This document shows positions 34,201 through 44,439 of a stretch of 64,000 bases of DNA, one piece after another (the first letter of the stretch is position 1; each line of letters starts with the position of its first letter). The notes under the pieces are model-generated. The model did no database searches and was not told where the DNA came from. It saw only the letters and a program-made list of their open reading frames with translations. The stretch comes from Rhodococcus sp. W8901 (lineage in GTDB: Bacteria; Actinomycetota; Actinomycetes; Mycobacteriales; Mycobacteriaceae), in the NCBI RefSeq assembly GCF_013348805.1, contig NZ_CP054690.1, positions 3,720,001-3,784,000 on the forward strand. The letters run 5' to 3'. Made by a program: the position numbers and the translations under genes.

Positions 34201-36174
34201 CACCAACTCGTTGAACCGATCCGCCTCACAGAGCCCGTGCCACACCGCGGTGAACGCCGCTGTGAAGCGTGACCGCAGGAGCTCCCCCGGGCCACCGTCA
34301 CGGAGATCCTCGATCGAGTCGCGCAGCAACTCCGGAGGCACGGACAAGCCGAAGTCGTATATCCAGCAGTGCATCCCGTCCGGCCGCACGATCAGGTACG
34401 GCCGCTCGTCGAGGACCTCCACCCCGAGGCTGTGCAGCACCGGGAGCACGTGCGAGAGCGAGATGCCCTCGCCCGCGAGGTACAGCGCGAACTGCCACTG
34501 CCCCTCCGGCGCCGAACTGTCGTGATAGAGCCGCAGAGCGATCGCGTCGGGCTGCAGGGCGCAGAGCCGGCCGATATCGGCGATCGCTCGTCCCGCGTCG
34601 AAGTCCTCCTTGTAGCTCTCCGGAAGGATCGCGGCATACTGTTGCGCCAGAACAGGGTCCACCGACGGATCATCGGCGACCGCATCCGCGAAATGGTCGT
34701 CCCAGCTACGGCTCGCCGCGGCCAGCAGGTTCTGGATCCGCAGCCGGTTCTCCTCCGACGTATCGACCGGCGCGTGCGGGCGCCCGACCGGTTTGCGAAT
34801 CGTCACGTGCAACAGGGCCAGATCGCCCTCGGTGACACGCGCGGTGTATTCGAGCGAGCCACCGCCCAGCTCGTCGAGCAGGATCTGTTGCATCGCCAGC
34901 CGCACCCGCGTCGTGTAGCGATCCCGCGGGAGATAGACGAGACACGAGACGAACCGGCCGAATCCGTCCTCCCGCATGAACAACCGGACCTGACGGCGAA
35001 GCCCGATGTTGAGCACCGCGGTGATCGTGTCGAGGAGCGTGTCGGTGTCGATCGAGAACAGTTCGGTGCGGGGGAACGACTGGACCACCTCGAGCATCGC
35101 CTGCCCCGAGAACGACCCCAGGTCGAACCCGGCCCGTTCGATCGCCGTCCGCACGCGCCGCGCGATCACCGGGATCTCGAGGACGTTCTCGTGCATCGCG
35201 GTCACCGTGAACACCCCCAGGAAGCGGTGTTCACCGACGATCGCGCCGTCGTCGGCGAGGATGCTGACCCCCACGAAGTACGGATACACCGAGCGGTGCA
35301 CGGTCGCCGGCGCCGATCCCTGCGTCAGCACCAGCAATGGCCGATCCGGAATATCAGCCGCGAGAGGAAGATTGACGCGCTCGTCGGCGAGAACGTCCGA
35401 CCGCAGCACACCCAGGCCGCTGTCCGGCACCGACCGCTGGGCCCGTCCGCCGGCCGTGTCCCGCTCGCCCAGCTCGTAGCGCCGATACCCGAGCACCGCG
35501 TAGTGACCGTCGGCCAGCCAGCGCAACAGGTTCGCGCAGTCCTTCAGCTCGTCGGCCGACCGCCCGGGCGGTGGGTCGCCCGCACGGACGGCGAGTTCGG
35601 TCGCGAGCACCAGCTGCAGGGCCCGCATCGATTCGGTGTCGGCCACCACCTGACTCACGTCCGAGAGGACGTCGCCGATGGACGCCTCGAGTGCGTCGAG
35701 CACCGCGCCCTCGGTCGCCGGATGCAGCTGCACATGCATCCACGACTCTTCCAGGCAGCCGGGAGACGGATCGTGGATCGACGCGGCCGGCAGGACCGCC
35801 TCCAGATCGCCGGCGGCGTCGCGGCGCACCTCGAAGATCGGGTGCACCACCTCGCTGATGGCCGCGTCGAGGCGGCCGACGAGGGCGGTGACGGACTCGA
35901 CGAGCAGCGGCATGTCGTCGGTGACGATCTGCAGCGCCGCGCCGAGCCCGGTGCCGTCCGACGGGCGGTGGACCCGAGTCACGGCCCACCCCGGTTTCCG
36001 GTGGCGGGCGAGCGTGACGTGCTCGCGCAGAATGGCGTCCGAACGACCGTTCAGGACGCTGTCGCCTTCACCGGCCGACGTGTGGCGGAAGTAGGCGGCC
36101 GCGAGATCCGGCAGACAGGCCCGCAACTCGGCGGGCAGTTCGAGAGACCAGTCGGAATCGGCAGAATCCGTCAT
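31294..36174 (-). CDS. gdh: NAD-specific glutamate dehydrogenase, large (180-kDa class)
   Basis: 1626 aa. Oxidatively deaminates glutamate to 2-oxoglutarate with NAD+. Large N-terminal regulatory region (ACT-like, about 1-680), the catalytic domain (about 700-1200, with '[42 protein letters not shown]' and '[17 protein letters not shown]'), and a helical C-terminus. Same size as mycobacterial Gdh (Rv2476c), which is inhibited by the FHA protein GarA through its terminal domains. A hairpin lies just upstream (36198-36240). The NADP enzyme GdhA is also encoded in this window, so catabolic and anabolic routes are both present. Confidence 0.96.
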   Translation of the reverse strand: [1626 protein letters not shown]

Positions 36175-36197
36175 TACGACGCTCCATCCCTGTTCGA

Positions 36198-36240
36198 GGT
36201 CACCGCGGGTGGCTCACTGGCGAGCCTAACCGCGGTGACC
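36198..36240 (-). terminator. hairpin between the thioesterase and gdh
   Basis: Perfect 11-bp stem GGTCACCGCGG / CCGCGGTGACC enclosing a small GGCTC/GAGCC hairpin. It lies in the 119-bp gap upstream of gdh on the coding strand, so it would end ettA/thioesterase transcription or act as an attenuator for gdh. Confidence 0.6.
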
Positions 36241-36293
36241 CCGAGCGGGGTGGATCTCCCGTCCGACCGGGGTGTGCGAGGTCTTCGGTGCCG

Positions 36294-36722
36294 CTACGCG
36301 GGCGCCGCCGCCGGCAGGTAGCGACCCAGAACCGCGCGCTCGGGCTCGGTGAGCGGTCGCGACCGCTCGGCCCGGACATCGAACGCCACCATCAGGGCGT
36401 CACCGGATGCACACACGTTGCCGTCCGCGTCCTCGATGACGTGGCGCAGGGTGAACGACGACGTCCCCAGGTGCACCACCGACACCGTCACCCGGACCGT
36501 GCCGGAGGTGGCGGTGATGGGACGGAGGAACTCGGCGTCCATCTTGCGGACGACGGCCGCCCCGGGTGCGGTGTCCACGGACGCCGCACCCTCGGCCAGG
36601 AAGAGCGGACGCGCCTCCTGCAGGTACTCCACTATGCGGGTGTTGTTGACATGTCCGAGCCTGTCGGAGTCACCCCACCGCACCTGGATCTCGCAGCTGT
36701 AGACCAGGGACGGAGCGGACAC
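36294..36722 (-). CDS. hotdog-fold acyl-CoA thioesterase
   Basis: 142 aa from GTG 36722, 4 nt after the ettA stop. 4HBT motif 'IQVRWGDSDRLGHVNNTRIVEYLQEARPLFL' with the catalytic Asp of WGDSDRLGHVNN. Typical YbgC-like size. Closely spaced after ettA, so co-transcribed. It differs clearly from the thioesterase at 30809 and is not a recent duplicate. Confidence 0.87.
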   Translation of the reverse strand: MSAPSLVYSCEIQVRWGDSDRLGHVNNTRIVEYLQEARPLFLAEGAASVDTAPGAAVVRKMDAEFLRPITATSGTVRVTVSVVHLGTSSFTLRHVIEDADGNVCASGDALMVAFDVRAERSRPLTEPERAVLGRYLPAAAPA

Positions 36723-36726
36723 GGGA

Positions 36727-38406
<1,680 letters not shown>

Positions 38407-38496
38407 CCAAAGGCTCCAATCTGGAACGGAAATGCGCAGCTCACCGGCTGCGAGAACGTACGACTCGACCGCCAGCCTACCGCGCCCGCCCCGCGC

Positions 38497-38530
38497 CTCT
38501 CCCCGCGCGAGCGGTTTCGCGCGGGGAGAG
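38497..38530 (-). terminator. hairpin after the secreted hydrolase gene
   Basis: Perfect 14-bp stem CTCTCCCCGCGCGA / TCGCGCGGGGAGAG with a 6-nt loop, in the gap between the hydrolase stop (38550) and the ettA start (38406). It separates the two leftward units. Confidence 0.8.
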
Positions 38531-38549
38531 CGGTACAGCCCTTCCCTGG

Positions 38550-39692
38550 TCAGAGCCGCTGGCGCACGAACGGCGTCGAATCGGGCAGCGACGCAGCCAT
38601 CGTCCCGTCGTGGTTGGTCGGGTAGGTCATGTACGTCGCGTCGACACCGGCGAGTCGCAGATCGGCGATGAGCTTGAACGACAGCGGTGCCGGGACCACC
38701 GTGTCGAGCAGGCCCTGCGCGATGAACAGTGATCGGTCGTACCCGGTGGTCGGTACCGCGAGATACTCGGTGAGGGCCGCCCGGAACTCGGGGTCGCCGA
38801 GGGGACGGCTCAGCAGTGCTCCGACGGATATTCCCTTCACCTTCTCGGCCTGCGCCTCGTAGCAGAGGTTCTCGGCAGCATCCACGATCTCTCGTCCCGC
38901 CGGAGTCAGGTAGCTGTTCACGTCGGCCTCCGGCATGGTCGCGCGCATACCGGCGAGGATGTAGCTCGTGAACACCGTCAGCCCGTCGAGCCCGAGATCC
39001 GGGATCCACGGCCCGCCGAACGGGAAGACATTCTCGAGGTTCGACGGCGCACCCGTGGTGACCGCGCCTCGGTAGTCGAGTTCGGGCGCGTAGCGGGTCG
39101 CCTGGTTCGCGGTGAACAGTGCGGCGTGGCCGCCCTGGGACTGACCGATCGCCATCCACCGCGACGACAGTTCGGGCACCACCGCGCGGCCGGCGCGGAC
39201 CATGTCGATCACGGCGGTCGCCTCGGAGTCGCCCTCGAGGTACGGGTGCACACCGGGCGTGCCGAGCCCGATGTAGTCCGTGGCGACGATCGCATACCCC
39301 TGGGAGAGCCAATGCCCCAGATAGTTCGCGTCGCGGGCCGACCGCGGATTCCGCGACGGCGCGCACGCGTCCCCCAGACCGACGGTGCCGTGCGCCCACG
39401 AGAGCACCGGCCAGCCGCCCGCCGGTGCCGCACCCGCCGGCACGAAGACCACCCCGGAACTCGGCGCGGGATGCCCCGCGGCGTCCCGCGTCGAGTAGGT
39501 GATCCGGTAGGCGGCCGAGGTGCCGGGCAGCCCGAGCTCGGGCGGCAGCGCCTCCACCGTCTGCACGCTCCCAGGCTCCTGTCCGGCGGGCAGACCGCCG
39601 GCGGATGCTGTGGTCGGAGCAAACGTCACCGCGGCCACCACCGCGAGCAACGCCAACGTTCGGCCTGGCTTCCCCCGTGTCCTGCAGCCCAT
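38550..39692 (-). CDS. secreted lipase-like alpha/beta hydrolase (LIP family)
   Basis: 380 aa from ATG 39692 with GGGAGGG upstream. Signal peptide 'RTLALLAVVAAVTFAPTTASAGG' with probable cleavage after ASA, so soluble and exported. Same architecture as the lipoprotein hydrolase at 4449: 'VLSWAHGTVGLGDACAPS', 'DYIGLGTPGVHPYLEGDSEAT', nucleophile GQSQGG, late His in 'YPTNHDGTMAAS'. The elbow is GQSQG here against GHSQG in the paralogue. Likely an extracellular lipase or esterase; substrate not known. Confidence 0.87.
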   Translation of the reverse strand: MGCRTRGKPGRTLALLAVVAAVTFAPTTASAGGLPAGQEPGSVQTVEALPPELGLPGTSAAYRITYSTRDAAGHPAPSSGVVFVPAGAAPAGGWPVLSWAHGTVGLGDACAPSRNPRSARDANYLGHWLSQGYAIVATDYIGLGTPGVHPYLEGDSEATAVIDMVRAGRAVVPELSSRWMAIGQSQGGHAALFTANQATRYAPELDYRGAVTTGAPSNLENVFPFGGPWIPDLGLDGLTVFTSYILAGMRATMPEADVNSYLTPAGREIVDAAENLCYEAQAEKVKGISVGALLSRPLGDPEFRAALTEYLAVPTTGYDRSLFIAQGLLDTVVPAPLSFKLIADLRLAGVDATYMTYPTNHDGTMAASLPDSTPFVRQRL

Positions 39693-39793
39693 CGAACCCT
39701 CCCGTGTGGTCGCCGTCACTCGATACCGATCCGCAATCACCTTCGCAGACAACGACACCCGACCACCCCCGAACCGCGCGATTCCCACGTCCG

Positions 39794-40279
39794 CTATCCG
39801 GCGAGCGCGGGTACCGCATCGTCGACGTCGCGCTGCCCGTCGTCCGGGACCTCCTCCGCCTCGTCGGGCTGCGCGGTCGACTCGTCGGCCCCGCCGGACC
39901 CTGCCGGACCGCGCGAGCGCCACGACCGGTCGAGCTTGGCGGTGCAGCGGGCCAGGTCCGGTCCGATCGAGGTGGCGCGCATCTCGAGGTCGGAGCGCGG
40001 CTCCCCGTCCCGCGTCTTGTACTCGTTGGTGCGCAGCTCGCCGTGCGCGATGATCGGGTCGCCCTTCATGAGCGATGCCCCCACCCCCTGCACGAGCCTG
40101 CGCCAGCAGCTCACCGTCAAGTACAGCGTCCCGCCGTCGGTCCATTCCCCCGTCTCGCGGTCACGCCGGCGAACGTTGCTCGCCATCCGGAAGCTCATGA
40201 CCTCTTCACCGGACGCGGTCTCCCGCTTGACCGGGTCGGTGATCACGGTGCCCACCACCGTGCCGTGTGTCTCGTACAT
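39794..40279 (-). CDS. ssbB: single-stranded DNA-binding protein paralogue (SsbB, Rv2478c-like)
   Basis: 161 aa from ATG 40279. OB-fold with 'HGTVVGTVITDPVKRETASGEEVMSFRMASNVRRRDRETGEW' and 'TLYLTVSCWRRLVQGVGASLMKGDPIIAHGELRTNEY'. The C-terminus is acidic but lacks the DDDIPF-type tip of the main SSB, ending DDAVPALAG, which indicates the secondary paralogue. It could act in competence, segregation or stress DNA transactions. Same length as Rv2478c. Confidence 0.9.
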   Translation of the reverse strand: MYETHGTVVGTVITDPVKRETASGEEVMSFRMASNVRRRDRETGEWTDGGTLYLTVSCWRRLVQGVGASLMKGDPIIAHGELRTNEYKTRDGEPRSDLEMRATSIGPDLARCTAKLDRSWRSRGPAGSGGADESTAQPDEAEEVPDDGQRDVDDAVPALAG

Positions 40280-40324
40280 CGACTTCCCCCTCGCGAATCC
40301 GTCCTCGTCGCGTCCCCGAAACGG

Positions 40325-40357
40325 CGAACGCACCGCCCGATCGGGACGGTGCGTTCG
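40325..40357 (-). terminator. hairpin upstream of ssbB
   Basis: Perfect 11-bp stem CGAACGCACCG / CGGTGCGTTCG with the self-complementary CCCGATCGGGA in its loop. Lies between the CopD/CtaG gene (stop 40477) and ssbB, so it should end the copper gene transcript. Confidence 0.7.
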
Positions 40358-40476
40358 ACGATGCCGTGGATTCGAGCCCTGATCCGGGTCGGGGCGAATC
40401 TGTGGACGAACCGAAGTCGTGTCCACAACCCCGCGCGGGAGCGGCCTTCGCCGGCGGTTCGTGTCGTGCCGGTGTG

Positions 40477-42507
40477 CTACAGACCGGCCTCCCGGTCACG
40501 GCGGGCCAATTCGGCGAACATCGCGTTGTGCGCGGCCAGGTCGGCGTCATCGTCGCGGTCGGCGGCCCGGTCGACGCGCTTGGCGGTCTTCTGATCGCTG
40601 CGCGACCACTGCACCAGCAGCGCGAGCATGACGAGCACCAGCGGGACCTCGCCGGTGGCCCACGCGATGGAACCGCCCAGCTGCTGATCCTTGAGCAGGT
40701 CGGCGTTCCAGCCGAGACCCAGCGAGCGGTAGAACGTCGCACCCATGACCTCGCCCATGCTCATCAGTGCGATGCCGAAGAACGCGTGGAACGGTAGCGA
40801 TCCGAACACCATCGCCAGCTTGGTGATGGGCTGCAGCTGCCGCGGCGACGGATCGACGCCGATGACGACCCAGTAGAACAGGTACCCGCTGAGGATGAAG
40901 TGCACGTTCATCAGCAGGTGCGCGGTGTGGCTGTCGACGTTCGCACCGAAGATGCCACCGAGGTACAGCGCGTAGAAGCCGCCGACGAACAGCACCGACG
41001 CGATGATCGGCTGGGTGAGGAACCGCGAGATCGGGCTGTGCAGGAACGCGAGCAGCCACTCCCGGGGCCCCGGCACGCCGTCCTTGCCGGCCGGTCGCAT
41101 CGCCCGCAGCGCGAGGGTGAACGGGCCACCGAGCACCAGCAGGACGGGCGCGAGCATCGACAGTGCCATGTGCGCGCCCATGTGGACGCTGAACATCGCG
41201 GGGGCGTACCGCCCGACACCGGACGAGGTCCCGATCAGCAGCACGGCGCAGCCGCACATCCACGCGATCGTGCGACCGACGGGCCAGCTGTCGCCGCGCT
41301 TGCGCAGCGTGCGCAGCCCGACGATGTAGAGCACCGCGAGGATGATCGCGGCGGTGCCGAAGACCAGGTCGAAGCGCCAGTCCAGGACGAATCGCGCGAA
41401 GGTCGGCGGACCGTCGAGGTTGTAGCCGATCTCCACCTCGGTGAGCGTCGGCAGAGAGGCCGGGGGCGGCGGCGGGGTGCGGCCCAGGCCGACCGCGATG
41501 CCGATCGTCGCGGCGAACACGAGTGCCTCGGCGCCCGCGAACCGGATCAGCGCGCCGCGGGATTCCGGGTCGGCGGCGAGCGCCGGCAGGGCCCGTCGTC
41601 GCTGCATCCACCCGAACACGCCGAGCAGGACCAGCGCGACGACCTTGGCGACGATGAGGCGGCCGTACGTGGTGGTGAACAGGTCGTCGATGGGCAGACG
41701 CACGAGCGCGTTGATCACACCGCTCAGTGCCATCGCGACGAAGCAGATGGTCGCCACGAAGGAGAACCGGCGCGCCGCGACGTCGGTGTAGGCCCCGCGA
41801 CGACGGGCGTGCGCGAGGAGCGCGAACAGGCCGCCGGCCCAGAACGCCGCCCCGACGAGGTGCCAGATCAGGCTGTTGGTCGCGACGTCGTGCGAACCGC
41901 CGGACGACGAGTGTCCGGTGAGTGCCAGCGGCATCATCGTCGCGACGCTGAGCGCCAACAGGAAGGGCGTCCACGACCAGCGCAGCACGATCCGCGACAG
42001 CACCGCCAGCACGACGGCGAGGATCGCGGTCCACTGCCACGCGACGGCGGTCTCGACCTGCCCGATCGCGGAGAACAGGTTGGCCGGCTTCACCGCCTCC
42101 GAGAACGGCTGGCCCGACGTGTCCGACAGGGTCAGCGGCACCAGGATCGCGGAGCACAGCGCCCACACGAATGCCGCGGCCGAGGCGGTCCGGACCGCGC
42201 GGTAGCCGTCGACGTCGAGGACGCCCGACTTCTGGGGCGGCACCATGAACGCCGCGAACAGCAGCGATCCGACCGCGATGACGGCGGCGACCTCGCTGGC
42301 CGCGCGCAGCGCGGGTAGGCCGTACGTGGTGAACGGTCCCGGGTCGGGGATGCCCATCAATACCAGCGCCTGGGACGCGGACAGCGCCACGACCAGCGCG
42401 GCGACGACCCCGGCGAGGACACCGCTGACCGCGTAGATGACGCTGGATCCTGCTCGGGGGTGACTGACGGGAGCGTGGTCGGACTGCTCGCGCAGGGGTG
42501 TTGCCAT
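40477..42507 (-). CDS. CopD / CtaG fusion: copper uptake and cytochrome oxidase assembly membrane protein
   Basis: 676 aa polytopic membrane protein with about 15 hydrophobic helices. The N-terminal half is CopD-like ('LALTGHSSSGGSHDVATNSLIWHLVGAAFWAGGLFALL', with the His-rich helix). The C-terminal half is the caa3-type CtaG domain ('MFSVHMGAHMALSMLAPVLLVLGGP', 'DSHTAHLLMNVHFILSGYLFYW', 'FFGIALMSMGEVMGATFY'), rich in His and Met for copper binding. Homologous in layout to Mtb Rv0102. It starts 36 bp after coxE on the same strand, so it may be read through from the CO dehydrogenase operon and link copper supply to it. Confidence 0.88.
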   Translation of the reverse strand: MATPLREQSDHAPVSHPRAGSSVIYAVSGVLAGVVAALVVALSASQALVLMGIPDPGPFTTYGLPALRAASEVAAVIAVGSLLFAAFMVPPQKSGVLDVDGYRAVRTASAAAFVWALCSAILVPLTLSDTSGQPFSEAVKPANLFSAIGQVETAVAWQWTAILAVVLAVLSRIVLRWSWTPFLLALSVATMMPLALTGHSSSGGSHDVATNSLIWHLVGAAFWAGGLFALLAHARRRGAYTDVAARRFSFVATICFVAMALSGVINALVRLPIDDLFTTTYGRLIVAKVVALVLLGVFGWMQRRRALPALAADPESRGALIRFAGAEALVFAATIGIAVGLGRTPPPPPASLPTLTEVEIGYNLDGPPTFARFVLDWRFDLVFGTAAIILAVLYIVGLRTLRKRGDSWPVGRTIAWMCGCAVLLIGTSSGVGRYAPAMFSVHMGAHMALSMLAPVLLVLGGPFTLALRAMRPAGKDGVPGPREWLLAFLHSPISRFLTQPIIASVLFVGGFYALYLGGIFGANVDSHTAHLLMNVHFILSGYLFYWVVIGVDPSPRQLQPITKLAMVFGSLPFHAFFGIALMSMGEVMGATFYRSLGLGWNADLLKDQQLGGSIAWATGEVPLVLVMLALLVQWSRSDQKTAKRVDRAADRDDDADLAAHNAMFAELARRDREAGL

Positions 42508-42543
42508 ACCGACAAGGGTAGGACCTACGACAATCTGTCGGAC

Positions 42544-43782
42544 TTACCCCTCACCCGAGTCGCGGGCGCGCGCGACTCCGGCGCTCCGGGCGACGGTCGT
42601 CAGCATTTCCCCGAGCGTGGCGATCGTGTGCGCCGAGAGGAAGTGGTCGCAATGTGGCAACGCCGCCGCCATCGGGCCTGCGGCCGGCTCGAATCCTGGT
42701 GCCGCCGCACGAGGATTGAGCCACACCACCCGGTGGGCCCGCCGCCGGATCCGGGCGACGGCCCGGGCCAGATCGGCAGGCTCGTCGCTGTCCCAGCCGT
42801 CCGACGCGACGATCACGACGGCACCGCGCAGCGCACTTCCGTGTGGCGAGGACAACAGTGCCGCGAGGCTGCCGGCGATGTGTGTTCCCCCGAACCTGTC
42901 GACGACGCGCTCGCTGGCACGCGCGACGGCCACGTCCGCGCTGCGGTGCGCGAGGACGGGCGTCAGCCGGGTCAGGTGGGTAGAGAACGCGAACACCTCC
43001 GCGTTGCCCCGCACCACCGCGGCCCGCATCAGGTGCACGTACACATCGGCGTAGCCGTGCATCGATCGGCTCACGTCGCACAGCAGGACGATCCGCCTGG
43101 GTCGCTCGCGCGGTCGGCACCGGACCAGGCGGACGGGCTCGAAGCCGGTGCCGCGGGCCCGGCGGATCGTGGCGCGCAGATCGACCCGGCCGTGCCGGTG
43201 CGGTTCGCGGCGGCGGCTCGGCCGGCGGGGCCAGTTCGGCTCGGTCTGTTCGAGCCAACGCCCCAGCAGTCGCAGATCGTCGTCGCGCAGCTGTCCGAAC
43301 GGTTCGTCGGCGATCGCCTCGAGCGGGCTCGGCAGCCGCAGCGTCACCGCTGTCGCCCCGTCGTCCGCGCTCCGATCCGGCACCGGGATGGCGGCGTCGT
43401 CGAGGGTCGCCCACGGCGGCGCGGCACGCCGTCGGGGCCCGGCCGACGCTCGCCCGTCGCCGGACCTTCCGTCGGCGCGTGTCCGGCTCGTGTTCGAGGC
43501 CGACGCCCGCGCGGCCGGGTCGAGCGCGAGTACCGCGTCGTCGAACACCGCCGCGAACACCGCGTCGAACCGGTCGATGTCGCTGTGCCGGCCGACCAGG
43601 CTGACCCGTGCGGTCCAGTACAGCCGGCGCCGGTCGGTGGGCGGCAGCACCCGCAGCGCCTCGGTGAACCGGGCGGCGCCGCTCGCCGAAACGTCGACGC
43701 CGGCGCGGCGGGCGCGGGTGACGAGCGCGACGGCGAACGCGGCCAGATCGATGCCGCGCAGCAGTGCCGCCGACCCGGTCAC
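42544..43782 (-). CDS. coxE: CoxE-like VWA-domain protein
   Basis: 412 aa from GTG 43782, overlapping the coxG stop as GTGA. The C-terminal von Willebrand A domain has the MIDAS motif DVSRSM in 'RIVLLCDVSRSMHGYADVYVHLMRAAV' and the later 'VIVASDGWDSDEP'; the N-terminal half is helical and poorly conserved. In Oligotropha-type CO dehydrogenase operons CoxE works with the CoxD ATPase to insert copper and sulfur into the Mo centre. Position matches Mtb Rv0368c. Confidence 0.88.
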   Translation of the reverse strand: MTGSAALLRGIDLAAFAVALVTRARRAGVDVSASGAARFTEALRVLPPTDRRRLYWTARVSLVGRHSDIDRFDAVFAAVFDDAVLALDPAARASASNTSRTRADGRSGDGRASAGPRRRAAPPWATLDDAAIPVPDRSADDGATAVTLRLPSPLEAIADEPFGQLRDDDLRLLGRWLEQTEPNWPRRPSRRREPHRHGRVDLRATIRRARGTGFEPVRLVRCRPRERPRRIVLLCDVSRSMHGYADVYVHLMRAAVVRGNAEVFAFSTHLTRLTPVLAHRSADVAVARASERVVDRFGGTHIAGSLAALLSSPHGSALRGAVVIVASDGWDSDEPADLARAVARIRRRAHRVVWLNPRAAAPGFEPAAGPMAAALPHCDHFLSAHTIATLGEMLTTVARSAGVARARDSGEG

Positions 43783-44411
43783 GTCCGTCGTGATCGCAGG
43801 ATCGTGAAGACCACGACGGCTGCGACGACCGCGACGATCCACGGCAGCGCGCGCCGGGCCGTCGATCCGCCGGCCAGCTCGATCAGGTCGATGGGCTGCA
43901 CCTCCGGTGGCGCTGCCGAACCGACCGGCATCGGCACGACGTCGTTCGGGGCGGCCGGCTCCGCGCTGCCGGACGCGAGCTTGTCCTCGAGCGACGCCGC
44001 GAACTGCCCCATCAGCTTCTCCGACACCTGCGCGATCATGCCGCTGCCGAACTGGGCCAGCTTGCCGACGATCTTCATGTCGGTGTCGACGGTGACGCGG
44101 GTGGCGCCGCCGTCGTCGTGGAGGCGGGCGGTGATCGTCGCCGCCGCGTTGCCGCTGCCGCGCTTCTCCCGGCCGCGCGCATCGATCACCGCGGTGTGCG
44201 ACTGCTCGTCCTTCGAGGCGAACGACGCCCGCCCGGCGAACTCGCTCGTCACCGGACCGACCTTGATCTTCACGGTGCCCAGGTAGTCGTCGCCGTCCCG
44301 TCCGGTCATCGTCGCGCCGGGCAGCAGCGGCGCGATGCCCTCGAGATCGGTGAGGACCTCCCACGCCTGGTCGATCGGTGCATCGACGGTGAACTCGTCT
44401 GCGATCTTCAT
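43779..44411 (-). CDS. coxG: CoxG-like SRPBCC protein with C-terminal membrane anchor
   Basis: 210 aa. SRPBCC/START-like fold beginning 'MKIADEFTVDAPIDQAWEVLTDLEGIAPLLPGATMTGRDGDDYLGTVKIKVGPV', a full-length CoxG domain, then a linker rich in Ala/Pro and one C-terminal transmembrane helix (ALPWIVAVVAAVVVFTIL). In related systems CoxG recruits CO dehydrogenase to the membrane or carries quinone to it. The next gene starts inside its stop codon. Confidence 0.92.
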   Translation of the reverse strand: MKIADEFTVDAPIDQAWEVLTDLEGIAPLLPGATMTGRDGDDYLGTVKIKVGPVTSEFAGRASFASKDEQSHTAVIDARGREKRGSGNAAATITARLHDDGGATRVTVDTDMKIVGKLAQFGSGMIAQVSEKLMGQFAASLEDKLASGSAEPAAPNDVVPMPVGSAAPPEVQPIDLIELAGGSTARRALPWIVAVVAAVVVFTILRSRRT

Positions 44412-44439
44412 GCTGGTCCTCTCGGTCCTGTCGGTCCTG

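Noticed and set aside
31276-36321. Long open frames on the plus strand opposite gdh
   Set aside because: Low-complexity Arg/His/Gly-rich translations with no recognisable domain; shadows of the 1626-aa gdh gene.
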